Part shown: positions 45,013 to 57,136 of the stretch, in pieces
How the letters are laid out: every line of letters begins with the position of its first letter
Numbering within the stretch: position 1 is the stretch's first letter
NCBI GenBank assembly: GCA_963575745.1
Contig: CAUYUJ010022550.1
Location: forward strand, 15,001 to 79,000
Source of the DNA: Prorocentrum cordatum
Taxonomy: Eukaryota > Sar > Dinophyceae > Prorocentrales > Prorocentraceae
DNA length: 64,000 bases
Reading direction: 5' to 3'
The notes under the pieces: generated by a model
Databases searched by the model: none
Seen by the model: only the letters and a program-made list of their open reading frames with translations
What the model was told of the DNA's origin: nothing
Program-made: the position numbers and the translations under genes

Positions 45013-48000
45013 CCTAGAGCCAGGGGCTACGAAGGCGCAAGAAAGTCACGCGCCCACCCGCGAATCATTTCGCCCGCTTTTGAATTGCCCGTCGCAGGCG
45101 CGACTGCAGAGCTCATCCGGACCACCTCCGCCCTGGCGTCGCCCCACTCCTCGGCAAACGGGCGGCGGCGGCACGAGCGTTTGTTCACCAATCCGCCAGC
45201 CGCGACCCTGCCCAACATCCAAGCCTTGAGGGCGAGAACACCGACTGGATGGTGCGGCTATTCTCTCGCGAGACGTCGGGCTTAATTATCTTGGACTTGT
45301 CTACCTTGCCCGGAAGCGCCAACGTGCACCATTGTGCAAAGATCCAAATTTTCAGGCATGGGAACTTTGGATTGTTCACAAAAGTGAAATAGCCGCTCGT
45401 GTAAAAGGCGCGGTCGTTCTTCCAGCACGAGCCATGGCTACGGCGGCCTCGTCGGGATCGCCACCCTAACCCTCCGCGCCCTCGCCCCCGGGCTCTGGGG
45501 GAACATCGCCAGGCGGCTCCGAATCCGAATGCTCGTCGCTGCTGCAGGAGGACTCGATGAGGCTGTCGTCGCTTAGGGGCGCGTCATCGCCGGATGGGAC
45601 GGAGCCCTCCTCTCCGCAGTCCTCCGCGGGTCGCTTTCTTTTCACCTTGGGCTCAACTGCTCGCAGAGCGGTCGGGGGCGCCAGCTCGACGCGCATCTCG
45701 CCATCTCGCCCACGGAAGCGCATCTCATAGCACACACACACACACACACGCACACATACACACACGCGCAGAATGAAAGGGGCATCCAATGCAAGGCCAG
45801 CCGCCTGGAACGCCGCTTGCGGCGTAACGAGCTGCTCGCCCAGGCGCCGTTGAACGTGGAACTAACACCGCCAATTAAGCGCCCCAGTGGGTTCAGGTTC
45901 ACCTCGGCCCCAATGCCAGCCATGAAACGAACAAGTATTACCCCCCCTGCCCGATGGAGTAGAAGCCTGGCGCGTAGCCCGCCGGCGACGGCAACGCGTC
46001 GATGGTCGGAGTCGGAAATGCGCGAGCGGCCACGCCCGCCGCAGAATCCCTCGGCGCCTAACGTTGGGAACACTTGTGCCTGTCGCTGGTTGCGCCCTGG
46101 AGCGCCCGTTTGAAAAGCTCGTCGTTGTCGCGCAGCCACTGCACCACCCCTTCAGGCTGCGAGGCGTCGCGCCTTCCGCGCGCTGCATCAGCGCGAGTTT
46201 GGCCTTGGACTTCCCGCGATCGACCTCCGCCAGCAGCTCGCCCCGATGCTCCTCCATGTACGACTTCAAGGCGTCCTGGTCGCCGACGTGCGCAGTCAGT
46301 TTCGTCTGCTCGTCGCCGACGCCCACTTCCCACCGCACTCTTCCACGCCCGCGTCTCTGGGTCGCGAGGGGGCGCGGGCCGATGTGCTGCACGAGCTCGC
46401 GCTCTCGGCGGCACTTGGCCGCTCGTGCCGCATCCGCGCGCTGCCCCCTGACATGCCGGCCCAAGATGCCGCTCCTCGAAGCCCGCGCTACCGATGAAAC
46501 TTTTCGACCAAGCTTTCCCGACTGCTTGCCTAAATTGCGTTCCCGCTCGCCGTCTAAAGCGTTCGCGTCAGCGGCCCGCAGCAACTCCTCGAACTCGCCC
46601 TGCTGATCCGCGCCCTTGAGGAAGTCCAGCGCGTTATTATCGTTGCCCCCGCGCCACCAAGGCTCCCGCCGCAGGGGCAGACTGCACCCCTCGCCAAGCT
46701 CTTTCGACGGCCTGTTGAGCAAGGCGCGACACGCCCTCGAGAAACCACATGGGTTGAAAGCTTCGGATAGCGCCCACACCTGCGCGGGAAAGGATTGATA
46801 GCGGCGAAAGCGAATCACAACGTGGGCTTCCGTCGTGAGCAGGGCAGCGAAGGCATCGATAAAGTCAATGTTCTCATCGATTGGGAGCAGGCGAACAAGC
46901 TTCGCGAAGAGCCCCGCGGGCCGCTGGGGAATGCGCCCCTGGCCCAGCCGCGCGACCAACGGCAATCTCTCATCGGGGACCTGGCCAGATCCGCGTCGAG
47001 CCTTCTGCGCCGCGAGGTTGACGACAAGCTGCGATAAACTCACGCACACCGATACTTTTCTAAGTTTTGCTGGCGCGCCAGGGTCGTCGCAGCACTGCGC
47101 GACAGCGGCCAGCCGCTTCTGGATTGCCTCCGCTGGGGAGACCGCCCCAACAGAGAGTATGCCTGCAGGAAGCCGAGTAGCTTCATCCTGCACAACGCCC
47201 AAACGCACTTGGAAAACAACCAGAAACGCGCGACGACAGGGCGTTCCTCGATCTGCAAGACGTACTTGTACAACGTGTCGTAGAATGCGCGGCATACGCT
47301 GCCCCTGCCCGCCCCCACCGCGCACTCGCGCCGCGGGGCCTGGAGCCCGACGTTGCAGAGCGCAATCAATCCGTTGGGGGGAACCTCCTCGCCGTAAAGT
47401 TCCTGGGGTTCGGGCGCCTTCCGGCGGCTCGCGGCCATCTCCTCTGACAGGGGGCCCGCCACGAGCTCAACCGCGTCTACGACGCAGGACCTCAAGGCTG
47501 CAGCAAATTCTTCGATGTAAAAAACCATGAGGTATTTATACAGGCGCACGCAGGTTCCACAGAGCTTGTGGCTGGTTTCCGCCCTGAGCATCAGGCGGCC
47601 ACATACTGTGACCTGCACCGCCAAATGCCCCTGGTGCGTTGCGCGCACCCAGACGAGCAAGCAACTTTCTAACCCACGGCCGAACCCGCGTGTCACGCGC
47701 ATCTGAAAATGCTTCAAGACGCGCCTGGATGCCGCTGGGCTCGTGCTCACCACGCCCCCATGTCAAGAGATGGATGAAGCGAAGCTCGCCGCCCTCCCCC
47801 GCCTCCTCGCGCACGGCAGCCTTCATCGCGGTGCACATCTCCTCTGCGATGTCGACGACGGCGGTCGCAATCGTCGGGGCATTTGCCTTGTCTAAGGGCT
47901 GCAGTTCAGCATGCCACGGCAATGTCTGCGAGCCGCAAGGGGTCGAAATTGCGTTGTTCTGGACCTTGGGCGACCTGCCCGCCGCAACGCGGGGCGATGG

Positions 48001-48628
48001 CCTGGACCGATCAAGAGGTCTGCGTCGTCGATGCGCATGTAGGAAACGCAACGCATGAGAGCCTCGTCGTGCAAGTGCTTGACGCGGGCGCGGACTGCCG
48101 CGCGCGCGCCGCCGCCCCTGGCCTGGACAGAGCGCCCATGCCAACTGCGGCGCACACCTCCTTATCGCTCAAGCCCTTGACCACATTGCAGAAGCAATCC
48201 CTGGCCCTCTCAATGTACTTGCCCGAAGTGGGCGTCGTTTCATCCAGCGTGAACGCCCTGAAAGTCGCCTCCAGCCCCGCGCCCGTGATTTTCGGGGACG
48301 CCAGCGACGCGCGCGCAAACCAGAGGTCGTCGACGATGCCCCGTTGCTCGGCCCCAAAGACTCCCCTCAGTTTATCCACGGCCGCCCCCTTCGCGCCGCA
48401 CACGTACAGGAGCTGTCTCTGCATCCTGCGCCTGCCCCCCTGCTCAGCCTGGCCACGCCGCCGCCGCGAAGGCGCCCCAGCCGCGTCGAACTCAACGGCC
48501 ACCGCGTGCTCTAAATCCCGAAGCGCAGCCAATGTGAAAGGACATCTCTGCCCAGACCCCCCGCGCGCAATCTCGCCAAGTAGCTCGGCGCCCGCGCGCA
48601 GCAACCGCGGCGCTGCTTCGCGATCCAT
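45013..48628 (-). pseudogene. Long decayed coding sequence of unknown function
   Basis: From ATG at 48,628, protein-like reading can be followed for about 1,200 codons through at least five frameshifts and several stops. Segments in order: LLRAGAELLGEIARGGSGQR and YIERARDCFCNVVKGLSDKE; VKHLHDEALMRCVSYMRIDD; VVDIAEEMCTAMKAAVREE; a Cys-containing aromatic stretch (CGTCVRLYKYLMVFYIEEF); ALLNRPSKELGEG; VVQWLRDNDELFKRAL; VRFMAGIGAEVNLNP. An acidic tail follows near 45,500 (DDSLIESSCSSDEHSDSEPP), and last FYTSGYFTFVNNPKFPCLK with a basic end near 45,013. A CA microsatellite lies inside at 45,731-45,767. No family is recognised. The spliced-leader relic 35 bases upstream indicates a retro-copied mRNA or a retroelement ORF. 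Confidence 0.6.
45731..45767. repeat. CA dinucleotide microsatellite
   Basis: CACACACACACA units with two ATA/CGC interruptions, inside the decayed coding sequence. They translate as alternating Cys and Val on the minus strand. Confidence 0.9.
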
Positions 48629-48662
48629 GCGGCGTGGCGACCAGACCAGTCGTCGCCTCGAC

Positions 48663-48684
48663 CTTGAACCAAGATGGCTACGGA
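48663..48684 (-). other. Relict dinoflagellate spliced leader
   Basis: The minus strand reads T, then CCGTAGCCATCTTGGTTCAA, then G. It matches the 22-nt dinoflagellate leader with two changes (T to C at position 12, C to T at position 17). It sits 35 bases before the ATG of the decayed coding sequence at 45,013-48,628 and in the same orientation, as expected of a reverse-transcribed trans-spliced mRNA. Confidence 0.85.
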
Positions 48685-48869
48685 TGCCTCTAGTACTCGA
48701 AGCCCATACTCATATCACAACGCTGCTAGAATATATTCGAGCGCACAAGTCATACCACACTCGCGCGCACGCACACATGCACGCACGTGGAGGAGGGCCC
48801 TCAGCTACTGTCAGCAAACATTTCACAATCCCAAACGGCCCCCAGCGGGCCCCTAGCAATCCTTAACAA

Positions 48870-49800
48870 CCTCTACAGACAGCTCGGAGAGGGAGGAGCA
48901 TGACTAATCCCACCACACCAGCCCTTTAGGGCTACGGTGGTATAACGAGTTTGTTCTTCTCTCTCCCCCCCTTCCCCTGCTCGGGGGAAGCCCCCCCCCC
49001 CCCCCCCCGACCCCCCCCCCCCCCCCCCTGGACCTGGACGGGTGGAGGGCGGGGGGGCGGAGGCGCCGCGGCGTCCAGGATGGCCCAGGATCACTCCAAG
49101 AGGCGCTCCAAGTCGTAAGACGGCCTCCAAGATGGCCCAAGGTACTCCAAGATGGGCCAAGATAGCCTCCGACATACTTCCAAGAGGCCCCAAGACAGCC
49201 CCGACACGGATCCAAGTGCCCTTCGAGCCCTCCACGGCGCCCTCCAACACGCCAAAACCCTTCGGAAGCAAAGGGGGAATCAATGTTTTTGGTATTCTCG
49301 CCTTTTCGCGTCCGATGGGCCTCCGGGACCTCAAGACGGCTCCAAGATGGCCCAAGAGAGCCCCAAGAGGGGCCCAAGAAGGCCCAAGGCGGCCCCAAGA
49401 TCGCCCAAGAGGCGCCCAAGAGCGCCCCATGAGAGCCCCAAGACGCAATGTTTGAGCCTCCGAGGGGGCGGCGCTAATTGAGGGACCTCCTCTTTTTGAG
49501 CCATGGGGCCCCAGATGGCCCCAAGAGGCCCCCCAGCCTCTCCCAGACACCTTCCACCCCGCCCTTCGTGGCCCAAGATGGCTCCGAGAGAGCCCCTGAT
49601 AGCCCAAGATGGCCTTCAAAATGGCTTAAGATAGCCAAGCATGGCTCAAGATAGCCTCCGACAGCCCTCCAAGAGGCCTGAAGGCAGCCTCAAGATGGCC
49701 CAAGATAGTCGAGCATGGTTCAAGATAGCCTCCGACAGCCTCTAGCCGAGCATGGCTCAAGATAGCCTCCAAGAGGCCTCAAGAAAACTGGCAATCAATT
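48870..49800. repeat. C-runs and eroded CCAAGATGGC decamers
   Basis: Pure C runs occur near 48,988-49,030. From about 49,075 to 49,790 the plus strand is built of CCAAGATGGC, CCCCAAGAGG and CTCAAGATAG words at roughly ten-base spacing. A stretch at 49,240-49,320 is not repetitive. No gene is supported. Confidence 0.7.
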
Positions 49801-52029
49801 ATGGATGGGCTGGTGGGGATGCTTCTTCTTTTTTCGTCGCGGCCGCGAGCGAAGAGCGCAGGCGGAGGCGGCGAACAGGGTGCCCAGGCCGACGGGCAAG
49901 CGCAATTAACTACTGAGCGCGACACAAGCCGGCCAGGCCAGCTCACAAGGCGGCAGCTGGGGCAGCAGGGCAGGGGCTGGCTGGCTGATCTGGGACGCCC
50001 AGGGAAGCTCGAGCAACGTGCAGCCCAGAGCAAAATGCAATGGAATTCTGCGTTACGCGCTGCGGCGTCAGACCACACAGGTGGAGGTGCAAGCTGAAAC
50101 AGGTGGGCGACCTGCACGCGCGATCCTCTCAAACATGGTGGCGGGGAAAGGCGAGGTACACGATGGTCGAGTCGCCAGAAGGGCGCCAAGGGCCAAGACC
50201 AGGGCGACGGCGTAGACCAGCCAGGTAAGCTGGGCAAGGGCCGCGTCGACGGCGTAGACCTGCATGGTCGGGCGGGACGGAGCCAGGATGGAACCCTGCG
50301 CGCGACGGAAGGCTGAACCACTCCGAGGCGACCGCCAGTATCCAGCGGGGCCCACCAGTCCCGAGCAAGGGCAACGAGCCGCCCGGAGGAGAATCCCGCG
50401 GGCCCGGCCCATGGCCGCGCGCACGACATAGCGTCGCAGAGAGCCGCGCGGAGCGCGGAAAGGAAGCCAGACTGGCGGGGATGAACGTCGCCAGCGTGGC
50501 CGGAAAGTAAGCACCAGGGGGCAACAGGCGATCTCCCTCGTTGCGACGCGGGGACACGATGCCCTGACCGGCCACCCAGCCCGCGAGGGACCCTCATGTG
50601 GCGGGGGCGGCGGGGACAGACATCACCAGCCGGCCACAAGGAGGGGCCGCCAGGGGCACCCGGCGCCAGGAGAGAGACAGGAAGAGGGCGGGGGCCCGGG
50701 CCCATGATCCAGGGATGCAGCTACAGTGGGCGGACAAAATATCGCAAGTTATATGATCGTTCCGAGAAACAAGATGACAATTTTGATCATATTCCATCGA
50801 TATCCGAGGAGCTCCCCTTCCCCCGCATTTCAATGTTGACTTGCATTATTTTGTCCTCCCGGACTTGGAGTGCTCGCTCGATGCCAACATTGAAATTTAG
50901 GGGGCGGGGGCGTTTTGTTTAGGTGGCGTCGCAATGTCGGCGCGGCCGTACGCGGCCAGGAGCAACTTGCAACATTTCGTCGTCCCACCGTAACGGCTGC
51001 TCAGAGTTCGGCATAGGTCCATGAGCGCCCACCCAGCAAGGGCGAAGTATGGGCAGAGCGTCCCACAGGGAAGCGCCGCATACTGTCGACCTGCTGGCCA
51101 CGGCCCCGGCGTCGGCGGCCTGCCGGCCTGCCAGCATCACTGGCATCGCTGCACCTGCGCATGTGCCGAGGTTACCAGGGGCGCAGCTAACGGCTGCTCA
51201 GAGATGATAAAAAAAAAAAAAACCCAGGGGGCCGCAGCTGCTGCTACGAGAGGGTGACGTCTCACGAAGGCTGTCACGCATCGCCCTCGCCAATGGGCAC
51301 GACTGCAACGCCGAGCTGCCCCGCTCCTGCCACGCGGCCGCCCGCCCGCCAGGGTCAGACTGGCCCCCGCCAGGCGCCAGCGGCGTGGCTATCCTGGGAC
51401 CAGCGCTGGACCCTACCCGCGCCTGTTTCCTGTCGGGAGAGAGGAACGGTTTCGCCGGTTCCTCTCCGGAGGAGCAGCCAGGTGCGCGGCGGGGGCCGTC
51501 TGCCTTCTCAAAGCAGCTGCTTCCAGGGCGGCCGAGGCCTCTACAGTCACGAGTCAGGCGCGCAAGGGGGGGCGAGATGCGTCGGGCGCCGAAGGGAATG
51601 CCCCGTCGAGGCGCCCGAAAGCGGTAGCGGGTGGGCTGCGGAGTCCGCGCGTCGCCCACGGGCATCTAACCAGCTGCGGCTGTCTAGCTATGCTGCGCCG
51701 GGGGGGGGGGGCGGGGGCGGCCCCCGCCCCAGCGGTGGGCGGCCCCGAGGTATCACGGCCGACAGGCCGGGCGCAGCGAGGTGAAACGGGCCCTGGCGGG
51801 CCAGCGTAGACTGTGGGCGGCGGTGGGTTGCACCCGAGGCCAGCGCCCGTAGCGGCGAGATGTCCCGGGGCCTGCAGTCTCGCAGGCAACTCATCCCGCC
51901 GGAGCCTGTTGCTCGATGGCGGCTGACCTTCAGAGAGACGCCGCGGTGTCGCTTTATGTCCAGCAGCGGCCTCGCTTTTTGGAGTCGTGGCGGTCGTCGC
52001 GCTGAGGGAATCGCTTGCCTCCCCCTTTT
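49800..52029. other. GC-rich stretch, no gene recognised
   Basis: Several overlapping frames are open, the longest on the minus strand at 49,779-50,705. All three minus frames are open together over 50,130-50,510, which argues against any one being coding. One frame contains a hydrophobic run (LTWLVYAVALVLALGALL) that would form a membrane helix if translated. An A/T-rich patch at 50,740-50,900 holds the imperfect inverted repeat ATTTCAATGTTG...CAACATTGAAAT (50,828-50,897). A 13-base A run lies near 51,209. Confidence 0.4.
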
Positions 52030-54139
52030 TCATTCAGCGTCTGTCCACGGGGTGTCGCCTGGGCCCCATGCTGAACAGCCCTGCCAGCCATGCAACTGAT
52101 CGGAGGGACCTGAGGGACTGTTGACTGCCCAGGGGGCCTGTGCCACTGACCGACCGCCCCTGCGGGTCTCTGCTGACCAGGGGGCCGGCGTGCCCCGACT
52201 GCCCGTTGCCCGGGGGGCCTGCGCAAGTGCACCGAACCGCTCGGATAACTTCATGTGCTTGCGGCGGATGGCGCCCCGGTCTACTCCGAGCCTCTGCTCA
52301 TTGTTCATCCGGTACGCGTCGAAGCCAGCCCGCCTCCAGGCGCCCATGAAGCCCGAGCACGTATCGGGTGCGTTGAGTAGGGGGTTGTTTTTGCAACCCC
52401 CCTTGACGTCATTGTCCAGCGCCGCGCGCTTAGACCACGCGTGCCATATAGCGTTGAAGGCGCCCCCTAGCGTCTTTTGCAAGCGCGCAATCTTGACCTG
52501 GACGTTCTCCGTTTTGTCTAGATCCGCGACTGCCAGGGAACAGTTGTACACGGGGCCGCCACCCATGGGGGTCTTGGAGGCCTCCGAACGCCCGGCGGTC
52601 GGCGCCGGTGCCCTTCCTGGGCCCCCTGCACGGTGCCAGTCGCACTGGGCCCCACCTGGGCGACTTCGCTGCGCGCCCTTTCCCGCCCCCAGTGTCTTCG
52701 GAGTTTGGGCGGTTGCGCCCATGCTGCCAGGGGGGCGGGTTGGGGTCGCTGGCGCCCCTGGCACGGACTTGGCCCCAGGACGGCGCGCTGGTCTGCGCGG
52801 CATCGCCCGTGGCCCTCTGGAGCAGTTGGCCTTGATCGCCGCTTCCGCTGGCTGCGTACTCGGCGACGGCCTGCGCGCAGGGCGCCCATGGGGAACGGAT
52901 GGAGGGCCCCTCTGGAAATAAGCCGAGGGGGTCGTCGTCCTTGGCCGCCGCGGCCGCTGGCTCGGGGCTCCTGCTCGGGCTCCTCTCCTTAGCCGCTGCG
53001 GCCGCTGCCCATGAGTCTCCGTTCCAGTCTGGTGTATCGGGGCTCCTGGGCCCCCGTGGCTCCGCCTCTGCCGCGCATGCCTGCCCGGCGCTGCACTGCT
53101 CGACTGCTGCTGCGTGGGTCTGAGGTTCGTTCTTGGCCCCCTCGTTGCCGGGTGCCTCGCGGACCGGCCTGGAGGCGTCATCGCGCCGTGCAGCCTGCCC
53201 CAGGCTTGTCTCACTTGGGGGGGTGACTTCTGCCGCTTCGCTGCGCCCGTCAAGCCAATTGGCTGCGGGGGAGCCCCCCGGCGCTGCTGCGCTGGTGGCG
53301 GTCTGGACAGGGCCCTGCTTTGCCAGGGAGTTGATGGTGCCGTCGGCTAGGGCCGAGGGGCCCATGTCTGCGAGGCATCCCGGTAAGGTACTGGTCGCAT
53401 GGCGAAAGGGGTTGAGGCTTCGCTGCCCCCCCAGGCTAGCAATATACGTCCGCCACTTGTTCGCGTACACGTCGTTTTGTGAGAGGTGGGAGACGACCCA
53501 GACGGCCGTTGCCCTCTGGCCGCCCCAGGGGATGTCGGCGGGGCGGTACTTCGCTGGGATCGTTTGCCCGTAGATGCTGACCAGGAAGGGGCTCAGACTG
53601 CTGGGGGGCCAGGACTCCTCGTCGGTCCCATCGCCGGGGATTCCATCGCCGTGCTCCTGAACGTAGTCAGTCCAGCGCCTGTAGATGTCCGGGTTCCACT
53701 CGAGCAAGAAACGGACCAGCGAGCGGAGGACGCCCTGGGAGTCCTGCCTGGGCAGCTCGCTTGTGGAGCGAGTGGGTACTGTGGGGCCAGACGGCGGAGG
53801 GATACTTGGGAGCAGGGCGCCCATGTCCCGGGACCTGGGGCCTTCACGGCTTTGCCTAGCGAGGGGAGGCGCCCCGTTGGCGCGGTCCGCTGGACGTGAG
53901 TAGGCGTCCACGGCGGTCGCGTCGGCGGCACCAGGGGCGAGGTGAAGGGCGGTGTCGGTGTTGTCAATGTCCATGCCAGACTGCGGTTCCCGCTTGGTTG
54001 GTGCCTCGGGGCAGACGTCGGCCGACTGCTTGTCGAGGATGTGGTCGAGCGTGCCTGGGGCCACATTCCAGATGTGCGTTAGGCACCTCCTGCAGGACCA
54101 GCTAGCGTTCCACTTTCGCTGGGTCCAGAGGGCAGGCAT
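52030..54139 (-). pseudogene. Unidentified long coding region, one frameshift
   Basis: From ATG at 54,139 a frame stays open for 569 codons and begins with a short Cys motif (WSCRRCLTHIWNV). A protein-like part follows (VLRSLVRFLLEWNPDIYRRW, VWVVSHLSQNDVYANKWRTY), then a long Ala/Ser/Pro-rich linker. Near 52,560-52,750 the sensible reading moves to a second frame, giving SLAVADLDKTENVQVKIARL, AFNAIWHAWSKRAALDNDVK and a Gly/Pro/Trp-rich end stopping near 52,030. Single-base differences in the C6 or G5 runs there would explain the shift. The CxxC start and flexible linker resemble first ORFs of LINEs in general shape only. No polymerase follows downstream. Function unknown. Confidence 0.5.
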
Positions 54140-55390
54140 CTGCTCCCAAGGGCACCGGTGCTACTGCAGACGGGCACCTGTGGCTCTGAAAGCCAGAGGA
54201 AGCAGCCTAGGGCGGGATGTTTTGCGCTCCACACCAGCAGGGGGGGCCCTGGCGGGCACGCGTCGCACCTGGCCGAATAGGTGCCGGTAGAGTGGGCGTC
54301 GGGGCCAAGCCTCCCGTCAGCCAACCTGTGTGCGGGGAGTGTCATGTTGGCAGCTCGTGGACTAAAAGCGGGGGGGGCCGGCATGACGAGGTCGCAGAGT
54401 GACGTTGGAGCTGGTGGGGATACTTTTTTGATTGGCGGCTCCAAGGACAGATCCAGGAAGCGGGATTGACTCGACTGGGGCACAGAGCGAGATAATTGGC
54501 TGCGGAGGCGCATAGGCCGCTGAAGCGAGTGCACATGCCAGGGACATAATGACCCTCATTGGGGGCTGACGCTGGCGGCCCGACAGAGGGGAACGCAAGC
54601 ACAGAACCGGAAGCGGACGGAAAGGAGCTGTCGCACACGTGGCGCCAAGCTCCGACCGTACCGCACAGCGCGAAAGGGCGTGGAGCACGCCGCACTGTGG
54701 CGGCACGGGGTGGCCAAGCGTGGCCGCACCGTCCATGCAACAAAAGGTGAGGCAAAGGAACAGGAGAGACACGGCGGGCGCCAGGGCACGCGGCAGCAGG
54801 AAAATGGGAAGGCACAGAGAGAAGCCTCACTCACAGTGACTCACAGGACGCTCTTGGGCGTGAGAGCGACCAGTACCCAGTCAAGGACCAGTCGACAGTG
54901 CCGTCTGGGTCCACAGCCTGCAACTTGTCCGACACGGAAGATCGGGGGCGTAAAGCTGCAAGCACTGGTCAAGTCACCTGGCCCAGCCTGCCGGGAGGAC
55001 CGTGATGATCTGCCAAAGGATGAACCACTTGTGCAGGAGCTTGAACGCGAAGGCGACGACACCAGTCAGGGAAACTGTCGTCGACGTCGCCAGCGTTCAC
55101 CGCGTGCAACTTATCCGACACAGAGGATCGCGTGCACAAAGTCGCAAGCGTTAACCGGGACACATATGACGGACCTGCCGGGGGATCCGCGATGACCTGC
55201 CAAAGGATGAACCACTTGTGCAGGAACACGCCCAAACCAGGCCCGACATCGGGTGGTACCAGAAGCGGTGAGGTGCGCCAGTCTGCGCCTTGCCGAAGCC
55301 CAGCACCTGGATCGTCCCCTTGGTGGGGATACGCGAAGCGTTTAGAATTGAACCTCCCATCAGTGACCATCTGAACACAGGATTTTGCAA
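54140..55390. other. Non-coding stretch with a 186-bp duplication
   Basis: GCAACTTGTCCGACACGGAA at 54,920 recurs as GCAACTTATCCGACACAGAG at 55,106. AGGATGAACCACTTGTGCAG recurs at the same offset, so the unit is about 186 bases with two copies (54,880-55,250). Frames elsewhere in the stretch show no domain. Confidence 0.6.
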
Positions 55391-55391
<1 letters not shown>

Positions 55392-55422
<31 letters not shown>

Positions 55423-57104
55423 GCGTGAGCTCTTGCGAAGCATTAAGAAAACCATCAAGTTTTCAAGATTTCTACGAAATGCTACCAAACGGGCTTCGCG
55501 CGCGCGCATGTCGAAATCTGTCGAACGCCCTTGCGCGTGTGCCGTCGCGAGAACCCTCCGCAAAAAATGGAACGAAGTGCAGACGCGCGCGTCGTCGCGC
55601 GCGTATGCCAAAATCCTTCAAAAATCCTCGGTTTCGGAAGGGTTTCAAAATCGTGTGTCCAAAAAACCAACAAAATCACAAGGTTTTGCAACACGGATTT
55701 TCAACAAAAGCGTGCGCGCGCGCTCTTTCGTCGTCGTCGTCGCCGTCGTCCTCTGTCCTTCTCGTCGTCGTCGTCGTCCTCTTTGGCGTCGTCGTCGTCT
55801 CCGTCGTCGTTGTCGCCGTGGTCGTCCTTCCTCGTCGTCGTCGTCGTAGTCCGTCGTCAGCGTCTCGTCGTCGTCCCTCCTATTTCGTCGCCGTCGTCGT
55901 CGTCGTCGTTTTCCGTCCTCCCTCTTCGATGTCGTCGTCGGCGTCGCCGTCCTCCCTCCTTCTTCGTCGTTCGCGTCGTCGCCGTCCTCCCTCCTCCCTC
56001 GTCATTGACGTCGTTGTCGCCGTCGTCGTCCTCCCTCCTCCCTCGTCGTCGTCGCCGTCTTCGTTGGCGAAGTCGTCGTCGTCGGCGTCGTCGTCGACGT
56101 CGTCTTCGTCGTCGTGTACGTCGGCATCGTCGTCGTCGCCGCCGTCGTCGTCGTCGTCGTCGACGTCGTCGACGGCTTCGTCGTCGCCGGCGTCGTCGTC
56201 GGCGTCGTCATCGTCGTCGTCGGCGTCGTTGTCGTCGACGACGTCGCTGTCGTCGTCGGCGTCGGTGTCGCTGCCAAGTGCAATTTGGTACCGACCGTCA
56301 CAGTCTTAGTAGGTTTTGCAAACCAAGTTGCGGGTGGGTGGGTGGGATGCTTGCAAGATCATGGGATTTGTCAAATCATGGGTCAGAATAAATTTTCCTT
56401 TCTAAAAGACTAATAGATTCTACCCCCCCCCCCGGACTTATCGGGTCCCCCGCGCGCGCTGCAAATTACATTTGATTACGACCACATGTCCATCCGAAAT
56501 ATGAACTCATACCATCCCAGCCAAGCCGGGTTCCACCCCCCTGCGGTTCCCTTGTAAACAACACTATGCGGTGACATGTTTTGCTCTAACATAGCACAAT
56601 TTCACGAATACCTTGTAAAAAACGGGACGAAGTGCGCACGCGCGCGTCGTGGCGCGCAAATGCCGAAATCCTTCAAAAACCTTCGGTTCCGGAGAGATTT
56701 CAAAATTGAATTTCCAAAAAACATGTAAAAAAAACATGGTTTCGCAACACTGGTTTAAAAAATACGCGCGAGCTTTTGCGAAATCTTGATAAAACCATAG
56801 GTTTTCCAAGATTTTCACAACATGCTACCAAACGGGCTTCGCGCGCGCGCGCATGTCGAAATCTGTCGAACGCTCTTGCGCGTGTGCCGTCGCGAGAATC
56901 CTCTGCAAAAAAAAAAACGAAGTGCAGACGCGCGCGTCGTCGCGGGCGTATGCCGAAATCCTTCAAAAACCTTCGGTTTCGGAAGAATTTCGAAATCGTG
57001 CGTCCAAAAAACATACAAAAACACAAGGTTTCGCAACACGGGTTTTCAACAAAATTGTGCGCGCGCGCTCTTGCGTCGTCGTCGTCGTCGTCCTCCCTCC
57101 TCCC

Positions 57105-57136
<32 letters not shown>

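Noticed and set aside
45429-45443. CCGTAGCCATGGCTC on the minus strand, resembling a spliced leader with three T deleted
   Set aside because: It lies inside a decayed coding frame where it reads as ordinary Ala-Val-Ala-Met codons, and the last leader bases do not match. Chance is the simpler explanation.
49779-50705. A 308-codon minus-strand open frame and overlapping frames, one with a hydrophobic run
   Set aside because: All three minus frames are open together over much of it in GC-rich DNA; there is no supporting domain or splice pattern.
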